From contig NZ_CANLYD010000005.1 of assembly GCF_947495315.1 (NCBI RefSeq), forward strand, positions 248,001 to 312,000: 64,000 nucleotides of DNA, read 5' to 3'. This DNA comes from an uncultured Aquimarina sp. (GTDB taxonomy: Bacteria > Bacteroidota > Bacteroidia > Flavobacteriales > Flavobacteriaceae). A program made the translations under genes and the position numbers. Within the stretch, counting starts at the first letter, position 1, and the number at the start of each line of letters is the position of its first letter. Shown here piece by piece: positions 47,901-57,008 of this stretch. Under the pieces are notes generated by a model that was given only the letters and a program-made list of their open reading frames with translations, was not told the DNA's origin and did no database searches.

Positions 47901-48814
47901 CTACTTGGTATAATAGTGATTTAGACGGAAGTAATTTTAATGGAGATTGTTATGGATGTCCTGGAGCACAATGGACAGGAAGAGATACCACAATGAAACA
48001 ATATGCATATGACTTTGCTACCAACGCTGCTAATGGAGAAACAGATTTAACAGGAGCTGATCATATTTCGTTTAGAATTAAGTTGTATTCAGATAATGTA
48101 ACCAACCGGGAAGGAATGATAATCGATGACCTTGTGATCGAAGGAGTAGATATCACCACAAGAATACACCCAATTGCCTTCTTAGAAGGAGCAGGAATGA
48201 ATCCGGTAAACGGAGAAGAAAACCTAATGCGAGATGACCTCAGAGTTGCAGGAATCGTACCCAACACCTCTCCATATAGTGATGGTTTAATTGTGCCATC
48301 ATCTATGTTGAATACAACAGGAACTGATGCAATTGTAGATTGGGTTTGGTTAGAGTTTCGAGAAGCTACCAATAAAGCTAATGTTGTGGCAAGCCGTTCG
48401 GCACTGTTACAACGCGATGGAGATATTGTAGATGTAGACGGAAATCAGCAATTAAAACTTGATCTGATCGCAGGAGACTACTTTTTAGCGATTAAGCATA
48501 GAAATCATTTGGGTATTGTTTCGGCATCTACCTACTCGTTAACTGCAACAACCGCAACGGTAAATTTAAGTATAGATACCGCATCCATCACAGGGGGAGC
48601 GAATGCTGTAGTATTACTCAATAATGGCCACTATGCTATGATTGCAGGAGATTATGATGAAAACGGTCAGATCCAAAACTCAGATATAAATCAGATGTTA
48701 CTGCTATTAGGAAATAGTGGATATCATAAGGCGGATATGGATATGAATGGCCAAATACAAAATACTGATATCAATAATGTGATAAACAAAAACCTTGGAA
48801 AAGGAGAACAATAA
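44978..48814 (+). CDS. Secreted BNR/VPS10-like repeat protein with dockerin-like cassette
   Basis: 1278 residues. Signal peptide 1-18 (LCSSLAMAQ). It is a paralogue of the protein at 3966: same N-terminus (APWMKELN; GSGYKPFKRW), the same TGDDDA motif, BNR-type repeats at about 115-760 (KSTNGGGNWSPM), a CARDB-like domain at about 765-870, and a jelly-roll domain at about 870-1055 with CYGCPGAQWTG. Where the paralogue has a T9SS type A domain, this one has the cassette (about 1063-1278) with DYDENGQIQNSD, DMDMNGQIQNTD and GKGEQ. 117 nt after the upstream gene with no promoter element or terminator found between, so likely the third gene of the fibre operon. Confidence 0.86.
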   Translation: MRNVTLWIILLCSSLAMAQLNSTAPWMKELNLKKSSKKPTFSEVQQAFDTYWETHDKDAKGSGYKPFKRWAQLWERHVKADGSLPTGKDLWEAWEAQKRFGSNAKIAKMADLSNWQPIGPYNHVQANAQPSGQGRLNAVTIDPNNSNTWYVGSPNGGLWKSTNGGGNWSPMTDELPRVGVSAIAVDYNNSNIIYIATGDDDADQTPTIGVMKSTDGGVTWNQTGLNVNTLGNVTQLSELFIDPNNSNKLVCASNNGVFTSSDAGVSWSQTLVGNNIKDLRLKPGDASIVYGVTTTAFYRSTDGGASFTQVTSGVPTNTGRMVIDVTPANPNYVYIFSSDATDQRVHGIYRSNNSGQSFTTRNEDSYTIIGNYQVWYNMAMGVSDTNANEIYVGTLDVWKSTNGGQTWDKLNRWDRLTEAYTHADIHSIRVVNGKVLVASDGGIYSSDNNGTNFQPHYQDLQIGEFFNVAVAQGNPGNISGGLQDNGGFGVGVNGEYRAYHPGDGVNTLITPTDDNMYYGLIQNGDILYVSHRGDGQLARVYRPSNAGAGVWVPPLSADANGDVYAAWSNLFRLNRTNYSWELVGDLGGYTDVLEIAPSDPNRIVSSSHQNIRVSKDGGQTIDFNINAVGNSIAGIAIHPVNPDIMWITTDGNGANKGIHKTIDGGLTWTDITYNFPVATEYPEDIVHQPEHSQNPIYVSTDLGVYRLDDSSNTWEPFMKGLPNTKIEDLEINIEDQTLTAGTYGRGIWRTSIPVELLQEDIRLAKIVSPQSSDSNCGSINPQINVRNNGINTINAIDITYTIDGGTPDGITWTGTLTSNQEIAINLPELKLPAGTYQLTITIDSANDENALNNQRSETFTINDTGIVNVTNTFESASDNLIVQGGVWQRGVPTGNRLNTASSGTRVYGTNLSGNYPSDTNAFLITNCFDFTTIQNPVLKFQMAFDLETNWDWGNVEYTTNGGQTWSTLGRKTSQPTWYNSDLDGSNFNGDCYGCPGAQWTGRDTTMKQYAYDFATNAANGETDLTGADHISFRIKLYSDNVTNREGMIIDDLVIEGVDITTRIHPIAFLEGAGMNPVNGEENLMRDDLRVAGIVPNTSPYSDGLIVPSSMLNTTGTDAIVDWVWLEFREATNKANVVASRSALLQRDGDIVDVDGNQQLKLDLIAGDYFLAIKHRNHLGIVSASTYSLTATTATVNLSIDTASITGGANAVVLLNNGHYAMIAGDYDENGQIQNSDINQMLLLLGNSGYHKADMDMNGQIQNTDINNVINKNLGKGEQ

Positions 48815-48837
48815 ATCAAAACCTATACATAAAAATA

Positions 48838-48860
48838 GGGTAAAATATAAGATCACTGTA
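48838..48860 (+). promoter_or_regulatory. Putative ECF promoter GGGT-N14-CTGTA
   Basis: AATAGGGT, 14 nt, CTGTATTAGATA, starting 24 nt after the previous stop and ending 94 nt before the ATG at 48954. Confidence 0.72.
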
Positions 48861-48953
48861 TTAGATAAATATAAAAGTAAATCCGTTGTGCATTTTGATA
48901 TAAACATTTTAAAATGCAAAACAGATAGAAGTAAATAAAAAAGTTATTTAGAA

Positions 48954-51900
48954 ATGAAAAAAAATACCCCTTTCATAATCTTATTATTGTTAAGTGCCTT
49001 AGGATTTTCTCAATCGTTCAATTACCAGGCAGTCGTTAGAAATGCCGGTGGAGATCCTGTCGTCAATCAATCTATAGGAGTTCAGATTCAGATTTTAGAA
49101 GGAGCCGCACCGGACTTAGTTGTATATACAGAAACGCATACCGTAACATCTTCGGCTCAAGGAATCATCTCACTACCTATAGGAATTGGAGCGACTTCAG
49201 ATACGTTTGGTACAATTAACTGGAGCCAGCAAAACCAATGGATCGGTATTGCTGTAGATATTACAGGTGGAACCACCTATACTAGTATAGGAACTAATAA
49301 ATTACAACAAGTCCCATATGCGTTGTATGCTACTAATTCGGGTGATAAAACCTTTGACACTACCAATAATGTAACAAGCAATTCAAATGGAACCATCGAT
49401 ACTGATGATTTTGTATTTGGTAGTACACAATTAGATAATATTTCGAATAATACAGATGATAATGCCCGTATGTTTTTTGATAAAGATAAAGCAGCATTTA
49501 GAGCAGGTATTGTAAATGACCTAAGTGAAGGAACTCCTATTCCTGGGGATTTATGGGATGATGCGAATATTGGGTATGGATCTGTTGCCCTAGGTGCAGA
49601 TAATGCTGCCAAGGCAGGAGGTTCTGTAGTATTGGGAAGTAATAATAGTATTGAATCAGCTTCCTCCAGTTCTATTGCTTTAGGATTATCAAATATCATT
49701 AATGGAAGTGCCTTATCGGCATTTGCTGTAGGTGATGGTAATACAGCATCTGGGAATTTTGCAGGAGCGATTGGGGCTGGCAATACAGTTGGTGGAAACA
49801 GTAATATTGCTATTGGTAGAGGATTAACGACCAATAATAAGGATGCAATTGCTTTAGGGTATTTTAATACCGAAATCGTAGGAAGTCCTGGAGTTCCGAA
49901 TCCAAATCAACCACTGTTAATTTTAGGAAACGGAACTGATGCAATGAATACTTCAAACGCTTTGGTCATGTTGCATAACGGAAAAACTACCTTAAATGGT
50001 GAATTGACCATTGATGGTGATAATCAAGGTGCAGGAACTTCTTATACACTGCCTGGGCAAGACGGAACCGCTAATCAAGTGATGAGTACAGATGGTTCTG
50101 GAAATGTTTCCTGGATTACCCAACCTGCAACTCCTTCGGTTATATTTTCGACAACAAATAATATTACAAGTAATGCGAATGGAAATATTACTACTGATGA
50201 TTTTGTGTTTGGGAGTACACAATTAGCAGATGATGCGACAACTTTTGATGATAATATAAGACTATTCTTTGATAAAAGTAAAGGAGCTTTTAGAGCTGGA
50301 TATGCTCAAGATGATCAATGGGATGATGTTAACGTTGGCTCAAGGTCAGTTGCCTTTGGAAATCAAAATGTGGCAAGTGGTTTTCAATCTTTTATTATGG
50401 GAGCTCATAATACGGTTTCTGGACCAACTTCTGCTAGTTTTGGTGCAAATAATAACATTACAGGTATCGGGACTTTTTCTACAGGTGAGTTTTTAACAGC
50501 AGAAGCTAGAAGTCAAGTTACTATAGGGTATTTAAATACAGCTGAAGCTGGAAATGCATTGATAAAAGTTCCTACTGATCGTTTATTTGTAATAGGAAAT
50601 GGACTTGATGAAATGAGCAGAAGCGATGCATTAGTGATGCTAAAAAATGGAAATACTACCCTAAATGGTTCATTAACCATTGATGGAGATAACCAAGGCG
50701 CAGGAACTTCTTATACCTTACCTGCGCAAGATGGAGCAGCTAATCAAATAATGAGTACCGATGGTTCTGGAAATGTGTCTTGGACAGCAGCGAGTGAAGC
50801 ATTTTCTACAACTTCAAATGTTACAAGCAATGCAAACGGAACAATTGCAACAGATGATTTTGTGTTTGGTAGTACGCAATTAGGAGATACTGGAAATACA
50901 GACAACGATAGAAGACTATTTTTTGATAAAAGTAAAGGCGCTTTTCGCGCTGGTATAGCAGAAGGTAATGAATGGGATGATGCAAGTATTGGAGAATTTT
51001 CTGTTGGATTAGGTAGGCGTGCTTCAGCCGGTGGTAGTGCTTCTATATCTCTAGGTACATTTACTACTGCTTTAGGAGACGAATCTGTAGCTGTAGGTTA
51101 TGCAGCTGGGGCCTATGGATTGCGTTCTGTGGCTATAGGTTATAGAACACTTGCACAGTCAAAAGAGCAAATTACTATAGGAACACATAATACTATAGCC
51201 TCTGGAGATTTGAATAATTGGGTACCTACAGATAGACTCTTTGTTATAGGTAATGGAGATGCAGACAGTAATGGTGGCGGTAGCTCCTCAAGAAGTGATG
51301 CATTAGTGATGCTCAAAAATGGAAATACAACCTTAAATGGTTCATTAACGATTGATGGAGATAATGCAGGTTCCGGAGCATCGTATACTTTACCTATTCA
51401 GGACGGAGCTGCAAATCAAATTATGACTACAGATGGTTCAGGAACAGCAAGTTGGGTTGACACACCAACAGGTGGCGCTTTTTCAACAATAGCTAATGTT
51501 ACGAGTAATGCGAATGGAACAATTGCTACAGACGATTTTGTATTTGGGAGTACACAATTAGACAATGACACCAACACTGTGGATGACGATAAGCGTATGT
51601 TCTTTGACAAAGGAAGAGGAGCTTTTCGTGCTGGAGAAGTAGAAGCAGACGAATGGGATTCAACTAACATAGGAACTAACTCTACTTCTTTTGGTATTAA
51701 TAATATAAGTTCCGGTGCGGCATCGTTTACAGGTGGAGATGAAAATCAAGCGACAACTTTTGCAGCTATTGCCTTGGGAGTTGCAAACAGAGCTACTGGT
51801 AGTTCTTCAGTTGCTATGGGATCTGGTTCGAAAGCTGAAAGTAAAGGGCAAATATCGTTAGGAGTTAATAATACTCCTTTGGCAGGAGATCCATTTACTT

Positions 51901-52574
51901 ACATATTAACCGATCGATTATTTGTTATTGGAAATGGTGTGTCTCCTTCCGCAACACCTAGTGATGCATTAGTGATGCTCAAAAATGGAAATACTACTTT
52001 AAATGGTTCCTTAACTATAGATGGAGATAATGCAGGTTCCGGAGCATCGTATACTTTACCTATTCAGGATGGAGCTGCAAATCAAATTATGAGTACAGAT
52101 GGTTCCGGAATAGCAAGTTGGGTTGATGCACCAACATCTGGAACAACATTACCAGCTGGTGGAACCAACGGACAAGTGTTACAAACAGATGGTATCGGTA
52201 ATTACAGCTGGACAAACAATACAGAAGCTCCCGGAGCTTTTACACCTTTAACTCTTAATACTGCTGCTGGATGGGAATATTACAATGCTGCTTTTGGTGT
52301 AACCAACTTTCAGGATCCACGATATCGAAAAGTAAATAACATCGTCTATCTCGAGGGGATGTGTAGAAAGAACGCAGCCATTAACAATGCAGATACGATT
52401 ATGACCTTACCGGTTGGATTTCGCCCAGCAAAAACACGCATCTTTTCTGTTGAGACGGAGAATGGATCTATACGTGTTGATGTCAATGCTAACGGAACTG
52501 TTTTGGTCGCTACCGGATTTAATATCAGTCAAAATTGGGTATCCCTGGACGGGATCACTTTTAGTGTAGATTAA
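48954..52574 (+). CDS. Fibre/adhesin with four head modules and a phage-tail-like tip
   Basis: 1206 residues. Signal peptide to about 20 (LLLLSALGFSQ) and the same N-terminal domain (about 20-125, FNYQAVVRNAGGDPVVNQSI) as the fibre at 41517. Four head/stalk modules begin near 133, 396, 617 and 842, each with (N/G)TI.TDDFVFGSTQL, RMFFDK..AFRAG, YadA-like turns and LVMLKNGNTTLNG. The last about 110 residues (1094-1206) differ from the other fibres: NIVYLEGMCRKN, IMTLPVGFRPAKTRIFSVET, then NGTVLVATGF and WVSLDGITF. This pattern resembles receptor-binding tips of phage tail fibres. Likely a surface fibre; target unknown. No S74 domain. Confidence 0.82.
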   Translation: MKKNTPFIILLLLSALGFSQSFNYQAVVRNAGGDPVVNQSIGVQIQILEGAAPDLVVYTETHTVTSSAQGIISLPIGIGATSDTFGTINWSQQNQWIGIAVDITGGTTYTSIGTNKLQQVPYALYATNSGDKTFDTTNNVTSNSNGTIDTDDFVFGSTQLDNISNNTDDNARMFFDKDKAAFRAGIVNDLSEGTPIPGDLWDDANIGYGSVALGADNAAKAGGSVVLGSNNSIESASSSSIALGLSNIINGSALSAFAVGDGNTASGNFAGAIGAGNTVGGNSNIAIGRGLTTNNKDAIALGYFNTEIVGSPGVPNPNQPLLILGNGTDAMNTSNALVMLHNGKTTLNGELTIDGDNQGAGTSYTLPGQDGTANQVMSTDGSGNVSWITQPATPSVIFSTTNNITSNANGNITTDDFVFGSTQLADDATTFDDNIRLFFDKSKGAFRAGYAQDDQWDDVNVGSRSVAFGNQNVASGFQSFIMGAHNTVSGPTSASFGANNNITGIGTFSTGEFLTAEARSQVTIGYLNTAEAGNALIKVPTDRLFVIGNGLDEMSRSDALVMLKNGNTTLNGSLTIDGDNQGAGTSYTLPAQDGAANQIMSTDGSGNVSWTAASEAFSTTSNVTSNANGTIATDDFVFGSTQLGDTGNTDNDRRLFFDKSKGAFRAGIAEGNEWDDASIGEFSVGLGRRASAGGSASISLGTFTTALGDESVAVGYAAGAYGLRSVAIGYRTLAQSKEQITIGTHNTIASGDLNNWVPTDRLFVIGNGDADSNGGGSSSRSDALVMLKNGNTTLNGSLTIDGDNAGSGASYTLPIQDGAANQIMTTDGSGTASWVDTPTGGAFSTIANVTSNANGTIATDDFVFGSTQLDNDTNTVDDDKRMFFDKGRGAFRAGEVEADEWDSTNIGTNSTSFGINNISSGAASFTGGDENQATTFAAIALGVANRATGSSSVAMGSGSKAESKGQISLGVNNTPLAGDPFTYILTDRLFVIGNGVSPSATPSDALVMLKNGNTTLNGSLTIDGDNAGSGASYTLPIQDGAANQIMSTDGSGIASWVDAPTSGTTLPAGGTNGQVLQTDGIGNYSWTNNTEAPGAFTPLTLNTAAGWEYYNAAFGVTNFQDPRYRKVNNIVYLEGMCRKNAAINNADTIMTLPVGFRPAKTRIFSVETENGSIRVDVNANGTVLVATGFNISQNWVSLDGITFSVD

Positions 52575-52584
52575 AAAATAAATA

Positions 52585-52607
52585 GGGTAACTCAAAACTT
52601 GGCTGTA
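52585..52607 (+). promoter_or_regulatory. Putative ECF promoter GGGT-N14-CTGTA
   Basis: AATAGGGT, 14 nt, CTGTACTAGATA, starting 11 nt after the previous stop and ending 74 nt before the ATG at 52681. The spacer CTCAAAACTTG is shared with the copy at 36662. Confidence 0.72.
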
Positions 52608-52680
52608 CTAGATATAACACAGAATTATTTTTTTACTGAATTACTATAAACTTAATAAACATTCTTAAACCCCTTTCATT

Positions 52681-55600
52681 ATGAAAAAACTACTATTTTC
52701 ATTAGCAACGATCTTAAGTATCGTATACGGTTCGTATGCCCAATGCGGTCCCGGAGAAGATACCACAGCGCCCGTATTTGGAAATGCAGGAGATGGAACC
52801 ATGGCAAATCCATTTAAAAACTTATTAGTGTCTACAGTAGGTAGTGTGCCTAGTGGCACCTATTATTTTAATTTTAACGGTAGTACTTTTCAAGGAGCAC
52901 TAGACAATGACACTGATGGTGGAGGTTGGTTAATGGTATTGAATTATGTACACTTGGCAGGGGATAACACAGCGCTTACAGTAAGAAACACAGATCTCCC
53001 ATTATTAGGTTCTTCTACTGTTGGAGACAATGAAGCAGGAACTGCCAATTGGGGACATATGGGTAATGCGCTAGCGGCTGCAATCGATTTTGAAGAAGTG
53101 CGTTTTTATGGTGAAACTACGGGACATACCCGTATTATTAATTTTAAAACGTCTTATATTAATGCCTTAAACTACCTTAAAACGGGAGTTGGTAATTTTA
53201 TTGGAATTAATAATGTTGCTAATTTTACTGCACTCTCAGGGCATACTGCGAATCTCCCTGGTCAAACTGCAAATTATTTTACAAATCAAGGAGATAATGC
53301 CTTAACAGAATTTCCGTTTTCCCGTAGTGCACAATTTCACTGGGGAATTCGTGGTGGTGGAGTCAATGGAAACCGCTGGGAAGTTGACGATAGTGCGATA
53401 AATACACAAAGCACGATTCATCGTGTTTGGGTTCGTGGCGATCTCTCACCATCAGCAACGCCAACACTAAGTGCCACTTTAGATAACACAGGAAATGTAA
53501 GCATAAGTCCAACAGACTTTGGGTTCACTCTTACGGATAATTGTAGTACTGAAGCCAATATAAGCCTAAGTCTAAGTCAAACAGATTTTACCTGTGCGGA
53601 TGTTGGTGATAATACGATACAATTTACGGCTACAGATGAGCAAAATAACAATGTAACCATAGATGTAACGATAACCATTGTAGAATCTCCACCAGTAATA
53701 AATACAGCTCCTCCAGCACCTTTTCTTATTGTAGCATTGGATAGCAATGGAGAGGTAGTATTAGACTTGGCAACATTAAATACAACAGTTACAGATGATT
53801 GTGGTATTATGAACACGACTATTAGTCAAACAGATTTTAATTGTGATGATATAGGATTTAATTCGGTAACAATTACTACTACAGATGTGAATGGAAATGT
53901 AACAAATGCCAGTATGCCTTTTATTATTACAGATCCAGTACCACCAGTAATTCAATGTATTGCTCCTTTTTCTGTAGCATTAGATGGAACAGGAAGTGTA
54001 ACACTGAATCCAAATAGTCTATTAGAGAGTTTTACAGATAACTGTAGCGGATTAGGAAATGTTACTTTAGATAAATCTGTATTTACCTGTGCAGATATTG
54101 GAGATAATTTGGTTACACTTACTGTAAGTGATCAAGGAGGTAATGAAACTACCTGTACTACCACAGTTACGGTAACCATACCATCATGTCCAGGAAATTT
54201 AACTTTGCAGGCAGAAATAGACGCCTGTGGTGTTACCTATAACTATCCTTGTGCAAGTAATGTTACTTCTGGCCCTCCAAGTGGTACCTTTTTAGCAGTA
54301 GGAACAACCAATACATTTACCTATGATACGCTGGACAATATGGGAGCTACTGTTTCTTGTAGTTATGATCTTACTGTGGTAGATCAAGAAGGCCCTGCTT
54401 TTATCACCAGAGATCAGACCTTAGTTTTGGATGTTGCAGGAACAGCGTCATTAACAGCTAATGATTTATTAGGTTCAGATCCCTTAGCTCCAGATTATAC
54501 AGTAGACCAAACAGGAACTTTTAATAGAGAAGATATTTCAACTACAGGTACGGAAATCCTACTTGAAGATGATCAGGTTTCGACTGCATTACCTATTGGT
54601 TTTGAGTTTGCATTTTATGGAAACTTATATAATGATTTTTACATTTCATCTAATGGATTTATCACCTTTACAGCCAATAGTGATGATGGATGTTGTGATG
54701 GACAAGTACTTCCAGATACTACTGTGCCTAACAACTTAATTGCCTTCGATTGGGAAGATTATGATCCTGAATCCGGAGGAAACATTCGTTACGGAACTAT
54801 TGGTACGGCACCAAATCGTATTTTGATTATGGATTTTGATAATGTAGCACATATTGACGATCCTATGCAAGGAACCACCACACAAGTTAAACTTTTTGAA
54901 ACCACCAATACTATTGAAATCCACGCCACTAGCATTTCAGACTTAGGATATGATAAAACTCAAGGTCTTGAAAATATAGATGGTACAGCAGCGATTATTG
55001 TACCAGGTCGCAATGCGGCACAATGGAGTACTACTAATGATGTAGTTGCCTTTATACCAATTGCAGGAATCATAGATGGATGTGGTGTAGATACGCTGGT
55101 AGCTTCACAAACAGATTTTGATTGTACGAATTTGGGAGCAAACATCGTAACCCTAACTGCGACGGATCTTAATGGTAATGTTTCTATGCAAAATGCAACA
55201 GTAACAATCACTACTACAGATACTACAGCTCCAGTGATCACCTTAACAGGAGATGATCCACAAGAGATTGAACGAGGATCTACATATACAGAATTAGGAG
55301 CTACAGTAGACGATGGATCTATAATAGCAGTTGATACTTCTTCATTAGATATAAACACTGTAGGGAGTTACAGTGTAACCTACAATGCTACCGATTTGTC
55401 TTGTAATGAAGCCATAGAAGTTGTTAGAACTGTAAACGTAGTAGATACAACTGCACCAGTGATTAGCTTGACAGGAGCAAATCCACAAGTGATAGAGTTA
55501 GGTGCTGGATATACAGAATTAGGAGCTACTACTGATGATGGATCAGCAGTAGTGATTGATACGTCTGTATTTGTAGATGCAGTAGGAAGTTATAGCGTAA

Positions 55601-56823
55601 CTTACAATGCTATTGATGCTTCAGGGAACAATGCAGTAGAAGTTGTTAGAACTGTGAACGTGGTAGATACAACTGCACCAGTGATTAGCTTAACAGGAGC
55701 AAATCCACAAGTGATAGAGTTAGGTGCTGGATATACAGAATTAGGAGCTACTACAGATGATGGATCAGCAGTAGTGATTGATACGTCTGTATTTGTAGAT
55801 GCAGTAGGAAGTTATAGCGTAACTTACAATGCTACTGATGCTTCGGGAAACAATGCTGTAGAAGTGATCAGAACGGTAAATGTAGTAGATACTACTGCAC
55901 CAGTGATTAACTTAACAGGAGCGAATCCACAAACTATTGAGTTAGGAGATGGATATACAGAATTAGGAGCTACGGCAAATGACGGATCAGCTATAGTGAT
56001 TGATGCCAGTGCTTTTGTAGATGCAGTGGGAAGTTATAGCGTAACTTACAATGCTACTGATGCTTCAGGAAACAATGCTGCAGAAGTGATCAGAATGGTA
56101 AATGTAGTAGATACCACTGCTCCAGTGATTACTTTAAGTGGAGACAATCCGCAAACTATAGAATTAGGGTCAGGGTACATGGAATTAGGAGCTACTACTG
56201 ATGATGGATCAGCAGTAGTGATTAATACGTCTGCATTTGTAGATGCAGTAGGAAGTTATAGCGTAACTTACAATGCTATTGATGCTTCAGGAAATAGTGC
56301 CATAGAAGTGATCAGAACTGTAAACGTAGTAGATACAACTTCACCAGTGATTAGCTTGACGGGAGCAAATCCACAAGCGATAGAATTAGGTGCAGGTTAT
56401 ACGGAATTAGGTGCTACTACCGACGATGGATCAACAATAGTGATTGATGCATCTGCAGTAGATGCCAATACCTTAGGAAGTTATAGTGTTAGGTATAATG
56501 CTACTGATGCTTCAGGAAACAATGCTATAGAAGTTATCAGAACTGTAAACGTAGTACCATTGTTATCTATAGAAGATAATCTATTTTCTAAAGCTATTAT
56601 TGTATATCCTAATCCAACGAGTAGTATACTTTATATTGAATCTTCAGAAAACCCTATGGATACTATCGAAGTGATGGACATGAGTGGTCGTATTATTAAA
56701 CGTATAGCGCAAGATGCTATTAGCCGATATCAAATGAATACCTCTAATCTTTCTGGTGGTATTTACTTTGTAAAAATTACTTCTGGTAACAAAGAAGCTA
56801 TCAAACGAATTACCAAAAATTAA
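52681..56823 (+). CDS. Surface protein: fibrinogen-like domain, HYR/Ig repeats, T9SS sorting domain
   Basis: 1380 residues. Signal peptide to about 20 (SIVYGSYAQ). The N-terminal domain at about 45-260 has the fibrinogen-C signature DTDGGGWLMVLNY and WGIRGGGVNGNRWEVDD. HYR-like Cys-containing repeats at about 265-600 (FTCADVGDNTIQFTATD). A domain at about 615-790 with IGFEFAFYGNLYNDFYISSN and NRILIMDFDNVAHIDD. Six Ig-like units of about 74 residues at about 847-1290, the same type as in the protein at 36762. T9SS type A end at about 1300-1380 (VYPNPTSSILYI ... GGIYFVKI). Likely an adhesin; fibrinogen-like domains often bind glycans or acetyl groups. Single gene with its own promoter. Confidence 0.85.
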   Translation: MKKLLFSLATILSIVYGSYAQCGPGEDTTAPVFGNAGDGTMANPFKNLLVSTVGSVPSGTYYFNFNGSTFQGALDNDTDGGGWLMVLNYVHLAGDNTALTVRNTDLPLLGSSTVGDNEAGTANWGHMGNALAAAIDFEEVRFYGETTGHTRIINFKTSYINALNYLKTGVGNFIGINNVANFTALSGHTANLPGQTANYFTNQGDNALTEFPFSRSAQFHWGIRGGGVNGNRWEVDDSAINTQSTIHRVWVRGDLSPSATPTLSATLDNTGNVSISPTDFGFTLTDNCSTEANISLSLSQTDFTCADVGDNTIQFTATDEQNNNVTIDVTITIVESPPVINTAPPAPFLIVALDSNGEVVLDLATLNTTVTDDCGIMNTTISQTDFNCDDIGFNSVTITTTDVNGNVTNASMPFIITDPVPPVIQCIAPFSVALDGTGSVTLNPNSLLESFTDNCSGLGNVTLDKSVFTCADIGDNLVTLTVSDQGGNETTCTTTVTVTIPSCPGNLTLQAEIDACGVTYNYPCASNVTSGPPSGTFLAVGTTNTFTYDTLDNMGATVSCSYDLTVVDQEGPAFITRDQTLVLDVAGTASLTANDLLGSDPLAPDYTVDQTGTFNREDISTTGTEILLEDDQVSTALPIGFEFAFYGNLYNDFYISSNGFITFTANSDDGCCDGQVLPDTTVPNNLIAFDWEDYDPESGGNIRYGTIGTAPNRILIMDFDNVAHIDDPMQGTTTQVKLFETTNTIEIHATSISDLGYDKTQGLENIDGTAAIIVPGRNAAQWSTTNDVVAFIPIAGIIDGCGVDTLVASQTDFDCTNLGANIVTLTATDLNGNVSMQNATVTITTTDTTAPVITLTGDDPQEIERGSTYTELGATVDDGSIIAVDTSSLDINTVGSYSVTYNATDLSCNEAIEVVRTVNVVDTTAPVISLTGANPQVIELGAGYTELGATTDDGSAVVIDTSVFVDAVGSYSVTYNAIDASGNNAVEVVRTVNVVDTTAPVISLTGANPQVIELGAGYTELGATTDDGSAVVIDTSVFVDAVGSYSVTYNATDASGNNAVEVIRTVNVVDTTAPVINLTGANPQTIELGDGYTELGATANDGSAIVIDASAFVDAVGSYSVTYNATDASGNNAAEVIRMVNVVDTTAPVITLSGDNPQTIELGSGYMELGATTDDGSAVVINTSAFVDAVGSYSVTYNAIDASGNSAIEVIRTVNVVDTTSPVISLTGANPQAIELGAGYTELGATTDDGSTIVIDASAVDANTLGSYSVRYNATDASGNNAIEVIRTVNVVPLLSIEDNLFSKAIIVYPNPTSSILYIESSENPMDTIEVMDMSGRIIKRIAQDAISRYQMNTSNLSGGIYFVKITSGNKEAIKRITKN
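55219..56553 (+). repeat. Six tandem 222-bp Ig-like repeats
   Basis: Units begin at 55219, 55444, 55666 and onward. The second and third (55444 and 55666) are almost identical over the first 170 nt. The same unit type forms the second half of the array at 37395-40889, so the two genes share a repeat pool. Confidence 0.82.
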
Positions 56824-57008
56824 TACGCTTGATATAATAATTGGTTTGTTTTATTGGAATCTGTCGAAGATATTAACTCTTGATTTTTATGAGGTCTTTG
56901 ACAGGTTCCTTTTTAAACTTCATAGCTCTTAGATACTATCAGACCATCGATATTTTGTATTAAAAATCTATCAAAAACAGAGCTTCGCAATTAACAGAAA
57001 AATAAATA

